DNA of 64,000 nt from Clostridium sp. 12(A) (GCA_000526575.1 JAGI01000001.1:62001-126000); one strand, 5' to 3'; numbered from the stretch's first letter, positions 18,851 through 28,084 are shown. Notes: generated by a model from the sequence alone, not told the origin. Program-made: numbers and translations.

Positions 18851-19633
18851 ATGACACCACATTCATTTGCAATCTGCGCCTATAAGGATTCCCCGTATCT
18901 GGAAGCCTGCATACGTTCCTTAAAGGCCCAGACAGTAAAATCAGATATTTTGCTTTGTACTTCTACCCCAAGCCCCTTTATCAAAGAGCTGTGTGAGAGG
19001 TACGGCATTCCCATGTTCATTCGCCATGGGGAAAGCAACATTAGAGATGATTGGAATTTTGCTTATCATAAGGCGGATTCCCGTTATGTTACCATTGCCC
19101 ATCAGGATGACTGTTACCACAAGGACTATGTAAAAACATTGGCCGCATATGCAGATAAGTACCCGGATATGACCCTGTTTACCAGTGGCTACGCTGTGGT
19201 TAAGGATAACAAGCTGGCAACGTTTGAAGCGGTAGAAGTTATCAAGAGAATCCTCCGTCTTCCTCTTCGGCTGAAAGTCTTCAGTCATTTGCCCGCAGTG
19301 AAAAGAAGCGCCCTGATCTTTGGAAATTCCATCTGCTGCCCGGTATGCGCTTATCATAAGGAAAGACTGGGAGAGCCGTTGTTTACGTCTCCCTATCGGT
19401 TCGCACTGGACTGGGATACCTTATATAAGCTGTCAGGAATGCCAGGACGTTTTGTCTGTGTGGAGCGGCCTTTGATGTTTTACCGGGTTCACCAGGAGGC
19501 GACCACAAAGGCATGCATTGCCGATAACAGCCGTACCAGGGAAGAAGCAGAGATGTTTAGAAAAATATGGCCGGAGCCGGTTGTAAAATTGCTCATGCAT
19601 TTTTACCGGAAGGCCTATAAGGAGTACGAATAG
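18851..19633 (+). CDS. Family 2-type glycosyltransferase
   Basis: A 260-aa GT-A fold enzyme: N-terminal nucleotide-binding start SFAICAYKDSPYLEACIRSL, RDDWNFAYHKA, the metal-binding acidic motif AHQDDCYH, and the acceptor-side DWDTLYKLS. No membrane span, so it works on the cytoplasmic face. First gene of a five-gene unit with CDP-sugar genes and licD, which suggests it adds a sugar to a surface polymer or teichoic acid. Linkage and donor cannot be read from sequence. Confidence 0.85.
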   Translation: MTPHSFAICAYKDSPYLEACIRSLKAQTVKSDILLCTSTPSPFIKELCERYGIPMFIRHGESNIRDDWNFAYHKADSRYVTIAHQDDCYHKDYVKTLAAYADKYPDMTLFTSGYAVVKDNKLATFEAVEVIKRILRLPLRLKVFSHLPAVKRSALIFGNSICCPVCAYHKERLGEPLFTSPYRFALDWDTLYKLSGMPGRFVCVERPLMFYRVHQEATTKACIADNSRTREEAEMFRKIWPEPVVKLLMHFYRKAYKEYE

Positions 19634-19649
19634 ACAGGAGGATCAGAAC

Positions 19650-20426
19650 ATGAAAGTAGTTTTATTAGCAGGAGGTCTTGGAACCAGGATCAGCGAGGAG
19701 AGCCATTTAAAGCCAAAGCCAATGATCGAGATCGGGGAGAGACCGATTTTATGGCATATTATGAAGTATTATTCCCAGTTCGGATTTCATGATTTTGTCA
19801 TCTGCCTTGGATATAAGCAGTATGTGGTAAAAGAATTCTTTGCAGATTATTTCCTTCATACCTCAGATGTGACCTTTGATCTTGCCAATAACAGCATGGA
19901 GGTACATAATAATTATTCTGAGCCATGGAAGGTAACCCTGGTGGATACCGGTTTAAATACCATGACAGGAGGAAGAATCAAGCGCATACAGCCCTACATC
20001 GGCGATGAGCCCTTTATGCTCACGTATGGAGACGGCGTGTGTGATGTGGATTTAAATGCCCTTCTTGACTTCCACAAGAGCCATGGAAAGACAGCTACCA
20101 TGACAACCGTTAACATTGCACAGCTAAAAGGCGTGCTGGATATTAATGAGGATAACATGGTCCACTCCTTCCGGGAAAAGGCTGAGACAGATGCCAGCCT
20201 GATCAACGGAGGCTTTATGGTCTTAAATCCAGAAGTATTTTCTTATTTGAAAGATGATACGACTGTCTTAGAGCAGGAGCCATTACAGAAGCTTGCAAAA
20301 GAAGGCCAGTTAATGAGCTTTCATCATACCGGCTTCTGGCAGTGCATGGATACTCAGCGGGAGATGAAGAAGCTGGAAGACCTATGGCAGTCCGGCCAGG
20401 CACCCTGGAAGATATGGGAGAACTGA
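19650..20426 (+). CDS. rfbF: Glucose-1-phosphate cytidylyltransferase
   Basis: A 258-aa nucleotidyltransferase making CDP-glucose from glucose-1-phosphate and CTP. The N-terminal LAGGLGTRISEES...KPKPMIEIG signature, YGDGVCDVD and NGGFMVL are those of RfbF rather than RmlA. Preceded by a good AGGAGG site and 16 bp after the glycosyltransferase; followed 1 bp later by the dehydratase. First dedicated step of CDP-3,6-dideoxyhexose synthesis. Confidence 0.95.
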   Translation: MKVVLLAGGLGTRISEESHLKPKPMIEIGERPILWHIMKYYSQFGFHDFVICLGYKQYVVKEFFADYFLHTSDVTFDLANNSMEVHNNYSEPWKVTLVDTGLNTMTGGRIKRIQPYIGDEPFMLTYGDGVCDVDLNALLDFHKSHGKTATMTTVNIAQLKGVLDINEDNMVHSFREKAETDASLINGGFMVLNPEVFSYLKDDTTVLEQEPLQKLAKEGQLMSFHHTGFWQCMDTQREMKKLEDLWQSGQAPWKIWEN

Positions 20427-20427
20427 T

Positions 20428-21504
20428 ATGAACGATTGGACAAGTTTAAAATGGAAGGAATTCTCTGAATTCTATGGTGGGAAAAAGGTTCTTTTAACTG
20501 GTCACACCGGGTTTAAGGGCTCCTGGCTCAGCCGTATGCTCCTTAAGGCAGGGGCAGTGGTGACCGGATACTCCTTAGAGCCTCCCACAGATCCCAGTCT
20601 TTTTGACATCGCAGGGCTTTCCTATGAGATGAATTCCATCATCGGTGATATCCGGGATCTGGACCATCTTAAGAAGGTATTTGAAGAAACAAAGCCGGAG
20701 ATCGTGTTTCATCTGGCTGCCCAGCCCATTGTACGGGATTCCTACAAAGAGCCAGTTTATACCTACGAAACCAATGTTATGGGTACGGTTCATATATTAG
20801 AATGTGTGCGCCTGACCCCTTCGGTTAAATCCTTTTTGAATATAACCACCGATAAGGTGTATGAAAATAAAGAGTGGGAGTATGGATACAGGGAAAATGA
20901 CCCCTTAGACGGCTACGATCCCTATTCCAACAGTAAGTCCTGCTCAGAACTGGTAACCCACAGCTATGCAAAGTCCTTCTTTGCCCAGGGACAAACAGCC
21001 ATATCCACGTCCCGTGCAGGCAACGTCATTGGCGGCGGAGACTTTGCCAATGACCGGATCATTCCAGACTGTATCCGGGCGGCCTCTAAAAAGCAGGAAA
21101 TCATCTTAAGAAATCCTCATTCCACAAGGCCGTATCAGCATGTTCTGGAACCGTTAGCCATTTATATGACCATAGCCATGAGGCAGTATGAAGATATCAA
21201 ATATCAGGGATACTATAACGTAGGACCTGATGATAAGGATTGTGTGACCACCGGTGATCTGACCGATTTATTCTGTCAGGCTTGGGGAGATGGACTCTCC
21301 TGGATAAACCGTTTTGAGGGCGGCCCTCATGAAGCCAACTTTTTAAAGCTGGATTGCTCCAGAGTCAAAAGCGTCTTTGGCTGGACTCCAAGATACGGAG
21401 TAAAAGAAGCGGTGGAAAAGACCGTCCAGTGGGCTAAGGCATATCTGGATGGAGCCGACATGCTGGAGGTCATGGACCGCCAGATTGAAGAATTCTTTGC
21501 ATAA
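20428..21504 (+). CDS. rfbG: CDP-glucose 4,6-dehydratase
   Basis: A 358-aa short-chain dehydrogenase of the extended type. NAD-binding GHTGFKGSWL near residue 22, the conserved AAQPIVRDSY, TTDKVYEN, and the catalytic YSNSK (Y-x3-K) motif. Converts CDP-glucose to CDP-4-keto-6-deoxyglucose. Lies directly between the cytidylyltransferase and the dehydrase, all in one operon. Confidence 0.95.
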   Translation: MNDWTSLKWKEFSEFYGGKKVLLTGHTGFKGSWLSRMLLKAGAVVTGYSLEPPTDPSLFDIAGLSYEMNSIIGDIRDLDHLKKVFEETKPEIVFHLAAQPIVRDSYKEPVYTYETNVMGTVHILECVRLTPSVKSFLNITTDKVYENKEWEYGYRENDPLDGYDPYSNSKSCSELVTHSYAKSFFAQGQTAISTSRAGNVIGGGDFANDRIIPDCIRAASKKQEIILRNPHSTRPYQHVLEPLAIYMTIAMRQYEDIKYQGYYNVGPDDKDCVTTGDLTDLFCQAWGDGLSWINRFEGGPHEANFLKLDCSRVKSVFGWTPRYGVKEAVEKTVQWAKAYLDGADMLEVMDRQIEEFFA

Positions 21505-21525
21505 AGAACAAAAGGAGGAAACATT

Positions 21526-22866
21526 ATGTTTGAAAACAAAACAGAAAATCAGGCAAGAGAAGAAATTTTGGAGCTTGTAAAAGAATATTGCGATACCTTT
21601 CATAATCAGAAAAAACCATTTGAAGAGGGAGACAGAATCTCCTATGCATCCCGTGTTTATGACCATAAAGAGATGGTAAACCTGGTGAACAGTTCCTTAG
21701 AGTTCTGGCTTACCTCAGGCCATTATACCGATGAATTTGAGAAGAAGTTTGCAAAGTACTTAGGGGTACGCTTCTGCTCCCTTGTAAATTCCGGTTCTTC
21801 TGCCAACCTACTGGCATTTATGACCCTGACCTCACCTCTCTTAAAGGAGCGCCAGATCAAACGAGGAGATGAGATCATCACCGTGGCAGCAGGCTTCCCC
21901 ACCACTGTAAATCCTGCTATTCAGTACGGAGCAGTTCCTGTGTTTGTGGATGTGACCATTCCACAGTATAACATTGATGTTACCATGCTGGAGGCTGCAC
22001 GCTCTGAGAAGACAAAGGCTGTCATGATTGCCCATACCCTTGGAAATCCATATGATCTTTCCGCGGTAAAGGCATTCTGCGATAAATACAACTTATGGCT
22101 GGTGGAGGACAACTGTGACGCTCTTGGTACCAAGTATACCATTGACGGAGAAGAGCGTTTTTCCGGAACCATTGGAGATATCGGAACCTCCAGCTTTTAT
22201 CCTCCTCACCACATGACCATGGGAGAGGGCGGAGCTGTTTATACCAGCAACTCCCTGTTAAACAAGATCATCCGTTCCTTCCGCGACTGGGGACGTGACT
22301 GTGTCTGCCCGTCTGGTACGGACAATTTATGCGGACACCGGTTTGACCGCCAGTATGGTCAGCTTCCAGTGGGCTATGACCACAAATACGTATACTCCCA
22401 TTTTGGCTATAACCTAAAGACCACGGATATGCAGGCTGCCATCGGCTGTGCCCAGCTGGATAAATTCCCATCCTTCGTGGAACGCAGACGCCATAATTTT
22501 GACCGCCTGTATGAAGGCGTGAAGGAGGTTTCCGATAAGCTCATTCTTCCGGAAGCCTGTCCGAACTCAAAACCAAGCTGGTTCGGCTTTTTAATCACCT
22601 GTAAAGAAGGGGTAGACCGAAATCAAGTGGTTCAGTACATTGAATCTAAAGGAGTTCAGACAAGAATGCTGTTTGCAGGAAACCTGACAAAACACCCATG
22701 CTTTGACCAGATGAGAGAGGCTAACGAAGGCTTCCGCATCGTAGGAGAGCTTACCAACACAGACCGCATTATGGCTGATACCTTCTGGGTAGGCGTATAT
22801 CCTGGTATGACCGATGAGATGATTGATTACATGGCAAAGGTCATCAAAGAGGCAGTAAGGCAGTAA
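21526..22866 (+). CDS. rfbH: CDP-4-keto-6-deoxyglucose 3-dehydrase (RfbH/E1)
   Basis: A 446-aa PMP-dependent iron-sulfur enzyme. The usual PLP lysine is replaced by His in SSFYPPHHMTMGEGG, as in E1 of Yersinia (known family trait, not a defect). Iron-sulfur cysteines are conserved as C-X61-C-X1-C-X7-C (NCDALG, then DCVC...LC). It removes the 3-hydroxyl, and then needs an E3-type ferredoxin-NAD reductase (RfbI/DdhD) to complete the reaction. No such reductase gene is present in this window. Confidence 0.95.
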   Translation: MFENKTENQAREEILELVKEYCDTFHNQKKPFEEGDRISYASRVYDHKEMVNLVNSSLEFWLTSGHYTDEFEKKFAKYLGVRFCSLVNSGSSANLLAFMTLTSPLLKERQIKRGDEIITVAAGFPTTVNPAIQYGAVPVFVDVTIPQYNIDVTMLEAARSEKTKAVMIAHTLGNPYDLSAVKAFCDKYNLWLVEDNCDALGTKYTIDGEERFSGTIGDIGTSSFYPPHHMTMGEGGAVYTSNSLLNKIIRSFRDWGRDCVCPSGTDNLCGHRFDRQYGQLPVGYDHKYVYSHFGYNLKTTDMQAAIGCAQLDKFPSFVERRRHNFDRLYEGVKEVSDKLILPEACPNSKPSWFGFLITCKEGVDRNQVVQYIESKGVQTRMLFAGNLTKHPCFDQMREANEGFRIVGELTNTDRIMADTFWVGVYPGMTDEMIDYMAKVIKEAVRQ

Positions 22867-22885
22867 GCATAAACATGGAGGTAGT

Positions 22886-23722
22886 ATGGAAGAATACGAT
22901 TTATCAAAGGTCCATCAGGCCAATCTTTCCATATTAAAGGAGATTGACCGCATCTGCCGGAAATACCGGATCAAGTATCTCTTAGATGCAGGGACGTTAC
23001 TGGGGGCAGTAAGGCACAAAGGCTTTATTCCCTGGGATGATGATGCAGATGTGGCATTTACCCGAACCAATTACGAGGCTTTCCTAAAGGTAGTCCGCCG
23101 GGAGCTGCCGGAACATATGGAGCTTTTAGAGCCAGGGGATTTACGGGGAGGCAAGGCATTTTACGACTTCACCCCAAGAATCCTTTATAAGAACAGCAAG
23201 ACCCATGAGGACACCAAAGAGATGGAGTATTATGAAGGAAAGTTAAATCATCTTTGGGTAGATTTGTTCATCATTGACGAGCTGCCGGAGAAAAAGGCTG
23301 CGTCCACATGGACCCTGCTTCTTCATACGATTATCTACGGACTGGCCATGGGCCATCGTTACCGGTTGGATTATTCCAAATACAGCCTGACCAACAAGAT
23401 ATGCGTTGGAATTTTAGCCCTTATAGGTAAACTGATCCCTATGAAGGTAATCAGAAAGCTCCAGCTTATGACAGCAGTCAAGGACCGGAAGGGAACCAGC
23501 AGACTTCGTTATTACAGCAATTATCAGCCGGATTACCTCTATGTGACCCTTCAAAAAGAATGGTGTGAGGAAACGGTGGACTTGGAATTTGAGGATACGA
23601 AGCTTATGGCACCGAAAGGCTTTCATGAAGTCCTCACCTGGATTTACGGAGATTATAAGAAGCTTCCTCCGGAGGAGATGCGGCACCCCACCCATTCCAG
23701 TACGGAAATACAGATTTTTTAA
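22886..23722 (+). CDS. LicD family phosphotransferase
   Basis: A 278-aa cytoplasmic protein with the LicD/nucleotidyltransferase-like core LLDAGTLLGAVRHKGFIPWD followed by DDDADVAF, where the aspartates bind metal. Family members transfer phosphocholine or other phospho-groups to teichoic acids and glycans. Last gene of the cassette, 19 bp after rfbH with a GGAGG site. It likely decorates the polymer built with the CDP-sugar; whether the group is choline is unknown, as no licABC genes are seen. Confidence 0.88.
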   Translation: MEEYDLSKVHQANLSILKEIDRICRKYRIKYLLDAGTLLGAVRHKGFIPWDDDADVAFTRTNYEAFLKVVRRELPEHMELLEPGDLRGGKAFYDFTPRILYKNSKTHEDTKEMEYYEGKLNHLWVDLFIIDELPEKKAASTWTLLLHTIIYGLAMGHRYRLDYSKYSLTNKICVGILALIGKLIPMKVIRKLQLMTAVKDRKGTSRLRYYSNYQPDYLYVTLQKEWCEETVDLEFEDTKLMAPKGFHEVLTWIYGDYKKLPPEEMRHPTHSSTEIQIF

Positions 23723-23742
23723 ATAAATAGCAATTAATATGG

Positions 23743-23784
23743 ACTGGCATGGATTTCTAGGAAAATGAAGGAATCCATGCCAGT
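23743..23784 (+). terminator. Hairpin after licD
   Basis: ACTGGCATGGATT pairs perfectly (13 bp) with AATCCATGCCAGT across a 16-nt loop. Only AAAATTT follows, so termination strength is uncertain. Confidence 0.6.
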
Positions 23785-23856
23785 AAAATTTGGATGCAAT
23801 TGTGAAGATTTTCTGACTTTTTTCCAAAACTACTACAAAAAAAACAGCGTATCCGC

Positions 23857-23862
23857 TATAAT
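23857..23862 (+). promoter_or_regulatory. -10 box for the acidic lipoprotein gene
   Basis: TATAAT 30 bp before the start at 23892; the -35 position (TACAAA) is weak. Confidence 0.5.
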
Positions 23863-23891
23863 GTAATTTGTTCAAGAAGGAGGAAATTATG

Positions 23892-24515
23892 ATGAAGAAC
23901 AAAGCAATCATGATATGTGCAATGTCAGCCATGTTACTAACCGGATGTACAAAAAGTAATATTCTTGCATCAGGAGGTCCGGCAGAGCCGGTTTTTGAAA
24001 CACAAAAAGGCATTGAGCTGGATTGGACCCAAATTAACACCGATATTGATGAAGAATTTGTAGACAATGAGCAGTATCCCATGGCCCTCAGTGTAAATTA
24101 CAGCCTGGACAAAGAGAAAAAGACCATTGACATGACTTTAATGGTAAAACACGGAACCACTCCGGAACAGGCAGTTGAGTTTGCCGATGCTGCTGTTAAA
24201 TTTTTAAATGATGAAGTGGCAACCCAGGATTTTTCCTATGAAAGATCAAGTGATAAATCTTTCGGCGGATTTTTTAAAGAGTATGATTTAAACCTGATTG
24301 TTATGCCTGATTACACCATGAAGGAAAAGCAGTACTGGCTGGTGGACATGCAGATTCCAAAAGGATCTGACCAGACCATCGTACCAAAAGAAGGCGCTCA
24401 GATCATGGAAACAACGGCCGCTGATGAAGAGGAAGATACAGACGCAGAAGAGACAGAAGAAGGAAACGAGACTAACGAGACCGACGAAACAACTCAGTCT
24501 GCACCATCCAAGTAA
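23892..24515 (+). CDS. Lipoprotein with acidic C-terminal tail
   Basis: About 207 aa. The start at 23892 gives 8-bp spacing from AAGGAGG; the ATG at 23889 is three bases closer and less likely. Signal peptide with lipobox LLTGC (C19). A compact domain of about 125 residues without recognised motifs is followed by a Glu/Thr/Asp-rich tail of about 50 residues. Monocistronic, with promoter and terminator. No family recognised; likely an envelope protein conserved only in relatives. Confidence 0.65.
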   Translation: MKNKAIMICAMSAMLLTGCTKSNILASGGPAEPVFETQKGIELDWTQINTDIDEEFVDNEQYPMALSVNYSLDKEKKTIDMTLMVKHGTTPEQAVEFADAAVKFLNDEVATQDFSYERSSDKSFGGFFKEYDLNLIVMPDYTMKEKQYWLVDMQIPKGSDQTIVPKEGAQIMETTAADEEEDTDAEETEEGNETNETDETTQSAPSK

Positions 24516-24533
24516 CTACATAAATAAGACAAT

Positions 24534-24577
24534 AAAATGGATTAGAGATTGATAAAAATCAATTTCTAATCCATTTT
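24534..24577 (+). terminator. Intrinsic terminator after the lipoprotein gene
   Basis: AAAATGGATTAGA pairs with TCTAATCCATTTT, with an inner ATTGAT/ATCAAT. Both flanks are A/T-rich, so it may also serve the convergent gene at 24600. Confidence 0.8.
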
Positions 24578-24599
24578 AAGTTATTTGGCTCTATTTCGG

Positions 24600-25584
24600 C
24601 TATTCCTGGTCCACAGCAAGACCGCTGTGATAAGAATAATTCCCAAGCTCTTTTAAAAGCCGGTTATGGTCTAAATTCTTTAATGGAACAGGAGAACTCA
24701 GCTCTTCATTAAGAAGGTAGAATACATCCTTGCATTTGATCATGGTCTGATGGAACAATTCGGGGAAGGAAGCCTTGGAAGCCAGTCTTCGGTTCCATGG
24801 ATTGCACCAGGTCTCATGATTTAAATTCAAAGTGACTACAGGGTCAGGGGGAGCATCGGTCACCAGCTTTTTCGACGCAATCGGGTTGCTTAAGAATAGG
24901 GATTCCACAAATTCTATGCTGTTTTTCTTCCGGCTGCTGGGATCTGCAAGTGTTCGGCAGCCAAGGCGCATGGCAAGTATGGATCTGGAAACCATGCGGG
25001 GAGTCACCTGAAAGTTGTTCCGGTAATTCAAAGGATAATATGTTTCATTGATACACGCTGACAAAAATTTAGAAATAAACTGCATCTCCTGGCCGTTTAA
25101 GCAGATGGTTGCGGCCTGATTGAACTGGGAGGGTTTTTTTCTTCTTATATTTCATGAGCAGAAGAGCATCAATATCGTTTTCCAGCATGGCATGAAGTCC
25201 GTGATGGTAATTGGTGGAGTTTTTTACCTCATATTCAATTCTGCCGTAGACGTAGGGGTGGCAGATAGAGTCTCCGATGTAATGGCAGAAAAATCCGCTC
25301 ATATAGGCAATGGCCTGTTCTCTTTGCTGTCTGGATTCTATCTGAGAGAGGTGGCTCAAACAGGTGACAAAAAAATCATGAACATGGTTTTCGTGCATGT
25401 AGGAGCCGACGTTTCTGTAGTCCCTGTGTCGCAGAATAGGAATATTGTAAAAAAACATATCCGGACCTTGGAGACCAAGCTGATAAAGCCAGCGGTATTT
25501 GGAAATGATACGCTTTAAAGGATTGTTTGGCATATCACTGAAAACCTTAACTCCCAGCAGATAATGGGTCGTAAAACCGGGCAT
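24600..25584 (-). pseudogene. Zinc-dependent phospholipase C family gene, frameshifted at an A7 run
   Basis: The N-terminal part from the ATG at 25584 (MPGFTTHYLLG, ribosome site GAGGTGA) shows the family motifs GLQGPDMFFY, YMHENHVHDF and GFFCHYIGDSICHPYVYG, with His/Asp zinc ligands. After KYKKKK the frame runs off into unrelated residues and stops near 25069. The other frame continues the protein without a break (PSQFNQAATICLNGQEMQFI onward) to 24600. The switch is at seven A residues on the minus strand (25140-25134): six would restore one frame of about 327 aa. A sequencing error, a phase-variable tract or transcriptional slippage are all possible. Confidence 0.8.
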
Positions 25585-25629
25585 ATTGTTCACCTCGCAT
25601 TTTTTTTAAGTACAATGACGCATACCTTG

Positions 25630-25635
25630 ATTATA
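25630..25635 (-). promoter_or_regulatory. Extended -10 box for the phospholipase-like gene
   Basis: On the minus strand, TGG-TATAAT, 46 bp before the ATG at 25584. Confidence 0.5.
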
Positions 25636-25733
25636 CCATACGTTGTTTTATTTTGTACGAAAATCAATGGAAATTTTCATACTATGCAGTTTCAAAGAAT
25701 ATGTGTTAAGGAAAGCATTCAGGAGATGATCCT

Positions 25734-27080
25734 ATGATACATCGCATACATGAACTGGTATGGGGGCCCTGGCTTCTTCTTCTTTTTCTTGGAATTGGAA
25801 TTGCATATACCATAAAAACCGGTTTTTTCCAAATCAGGAAACTACCCTATTGGTGGATTCAGACCATTGGAAGCATACGAGAGGAAGAGGATGAGAAAAA
25901 AGGGGTCACCAAGTTCCAGACTGCCTGTACAGCTCTTGCAGCTACCATTGGTACGGGCAATATTGTTGGAGTAGCAACGGCTCTTACCGCCGGAGGACCT
26001 GGCGCCATATTCTGGATGTGGGTATCTGCAGCCATTGGTATGATGACAGGCTATGCGGAGACCATGCTGGGAATTCGCTACCGGTACCGGGATCATAAGG
26101 GTGCCTGGGTCTGCGGTCCCATGGTCTATTTAGAGCGTGGTTTAAAAAAGCCTTATCTTGGAATGATCTACAGTTTTCTTTGTATCATGGTATCTCTTGG
26201 AATGGGAAGCATGGTACAGTCTAATTCCATCGCAGAGACCATGGAATATTCCTTTGGCATCCCTTCTGTCTCCATTGGAGTTCTGTTAACAGCAATGGTC
26301 CTTTTGGTCATTTTAGGCGGAATCAGCAGAATTGCATTTGTTTCAGAGCGTCTTATCCCTATTTCCGCTGGAATCTATATGCTGTTTTCCATGGTGGTTA
26401 TTATGTCCTGTTTTGATAAAATTCCATATATTTTTCAGTGTATTTTTAAAGATGCGTTCCAGCCCATCTCAATTTTTTCAGGAACCGCGGGCTATGGAAT
26501 CAGCAGAAGCCTGCAATACGGCATATCCAGAGGCGTTTTCTCCAATGAAGCGGGGCTTGGGAGCATGGCAGTGCTTCATGGGGCTGCGGAGGATACGACA
26601 CCGGAGCAGCAGGGTATGTGGGCCATGTTTGAAGTGTTTTTTGATACCATTTTAATCTGTACCATGACTGCCTTTGTAATTCTATGTATGACAGAAGGAG
26701 ATGCGGCTGGGTCTGGTTATGACGGAGCTGCCCTCACTGCCTACAGCTTTTCAAAAAGACTTGGACCATTAGGACAGTATGTGGTATCCGGTGCCATGCT
26801 GGTCTTTGCCTTTGCAACCATCATCGCCTGGTACTATCTGGGACGTCAGGCAGCCGGTTATCTGGCAGAAAGCCTGAAAAAGAGAAAGAAGCTTTACATT
26901 CTTCAACGAATCTTAAGAGGCAAAATATATACCCTTCTCTATCTGGGTGCCGTATTCCTTGGCTGTCTGGCAAAGCTTGAGACCGTATGGGAATTCTCCG
27001 ATATCTGGAACGGGCTCATGGCGCTTCCTAATATCATTGCACTGATTGTTCTTATGAAAGAAGTCAAGGTTCCCAAATAA
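25734..27080 (+). CDS. Sodium:alanine/glycine symporter (AGCS family)
   Basis: A 448-aa membrane protein with about 11 spans. AGCS signatures are clear: GPWLLLLFLGIGIAYTIKTG and FQIR at the N-terminus, ACTALAATIGTGNIVGVATA, GGPGAIFWMW, GMMTGYAETMLG and FSNEAGLGSMAVLHGAA. It imports alanine or glycine with Na+. The ribosome site AGGAG lies 8 bp before the ATG. The next gene starts 38 bp later with no terminator, so the two are probably co-transcribed. Confidence 0.94.
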   Translation: MIHRIHELVWGPWLLLLFLGIGIAYTIKTGFFQIRKLPYWWIQTIGSIREEEDEKKGVTKFQTACTALAATIGTGNIVGVATALTAGGPGAIFWMWVSAAIGMMTGYAETMLGIRYRYRDHKGAWVCGPMVYLERGLKKPYLGMIYSFLCIMVSLGMGSMVQSNSIAETMEYSFGIPSVSIGVLLTAMVLLVILGGISRIAFVSERLIPISAGIYMLFSMVVIMSCFDKIPYIFQCIFKDAFQPISIFSGTAGYGISRSLQYGISRGVFSNEAGLGSMAVLHGAAEDTTPEQQGMWAMFEVFFDTILICTMTAFVILCMTEGDAAGSGYDGAALTAYSFSKRLGPLGQYVVSGAMLVFAFATIIAWYYLGRQAAGYLAESLKKRKKLYILQRILRGKIYTLLYLGAVFLGCLAKLETVWEFSDIWNGLMALPNIIALIVLMKEVKVPK

Positions 27081-27118
27081 CAATACATAAACAACTTTGG
27101 AAAAGGGGGTAGTTTTCT

Positions 27119-28084
27119 GTGTGTACTGCATTTTGCCTGCAAACAAAGCAGGGGGAAACATTCTTTGGAAGAAATATGGATTTCTCTTACGACATCGATC
27201 CTCATCTATACATCATTCCATCGGGGTATGAATGGAACAACATATTGACAGGAGAAACGTTTCGTGACCGGTACCGCTTCATAGGGATTGGCCAGGAGCT
27301 TGACGGTCTGCTGGGATTTTTTGATGGTGTCAATGAAATGGGGCTTGCCATGGGAGCTCTTTACTTTGCCGGCTATGCAAATTACGATGGGGTCCTACAG
27401 ACAGGCAGAGAGGAAACCGTGGCTTCCTTTGATTTTCTTCACTATGCGCTTGGGAAATGTGCCAATGTGGAAGAGCTGAAAAGGCAGTTAAAACAGGTAC
27501 GGATTACTGGTGCTGTGGACCCGGTAACAAAGACAGTAGCACCTCTTCACTGGATCGCTGTAGACCGAAGCGGAAACTGCATCGTGATTGAAGTCACATC
27601 AAATGGGCTAGAGGTTTATAGAAATACCATAGGTGTTTTGGCAAACAGCCCGGATTTTAGCTGGCATATGACGAATTTAAGAAATTACATGGAGGCAAGT
27701 CCCGCCCAGATGGAAGAGACCTATTGGGGAAATACCCGACTGACTCCCTTTGGACAGGCGGGAGGAACCCAGGTGCTTCCAGGCGGCTATACCTCTCCAG
27801 CCCGGTTTGCCCGCACAGCCTATTTAAAATCCTTCCTTCCCATACCGGAAAACCGGAACGAAGCGGTTATTTCCTGCTTTCACGTCATGGAGAGTGTCAC
27901 GATACCAAAAGGAGCAGTCATAAGCAGCCGGGGCCACTATGACTACACCAAGTATACGGCCTTTATAAATACCGCTACCTGCGAATACTTTTTTAAGACC
28001 TATGACAATCTTCAGGTGGGAACCGCAGGGCTGTTTGAACAGGCATCCACCCTTCCTGCCCTTATGAATCTGGGCGGAATATAA
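27119..28084 (+). CDS. Choloylglycine hydrolase family protein (bile salt hydrolase / penicillin V acylase)
   Basis: A 321-aa N-terminal nucleophile hydrolase starting with GTG at 27119, with AAGGGGG upstream; the start is fixed by the catalytic Cys2 exposed after Met removal (MCTAF). R18 and D21 in FGRNMD, the NSPDF motif near residue 181 and an Arg in ARFARTAYLKS fit the family's active site. Bile salt hydrolases release glycine or taurine from conjugated bile acids, and penicillin V acylases cleave the drug's side chain; sequence alone does not separate them safely. No signal peptide, so intracellular. Its location after an alanine/glycine carrier is suggestive. Confidence 0.9.
   Translation: MCTAFCLQTKQGETFFGRNMDFSYDIDPHLYIIPSGYEWNNILTGETFRDRYRFIGIGQELDGLLGFFDGVNEMGLAMGALYFAGYANYDGVLQTGREETVASFDFLHYALGKCANVEELKRQLKQVRITGAVDPVTKTVAPLHWIAVDRSGNCIVIEVTSNGLEVYRNTIGVLANSPDFSWHMTNLRNYMEASPAQMEETYWGNTRLTPFGQAGGTQVLPGGYTSPARFARTAYLKSFLPIPENRNEAVISCFHVMESVTIPKGAVISSRGHYDYTKYTAFINTATCEYFFKTYDNLQVGTAGLFEQASTLPALMNLGGI

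Noticed and set aside
22201..22240. Missing PLP lysine in RfbH, at first sight a damaged enzyme
   Set aside because: The E1 dehydrase family normally has His here, and its iron-sulfur cysteines are all present.
23414..24082. A 222-codon antisense frame spanning licD, the intergenic hairpin and the lipoprotein start
   Set aside because: Crosses a promoter and a terminator-like hairpin of the opposite strand and overlaps two well-supported genes; no ribosome site.
27119..28084. Firm assignment as bile salt hydrolase
   Set aside because: The active-site residues are shared with penicillin V acylases; without alignment to characterised enzymes only the family can be claimed.
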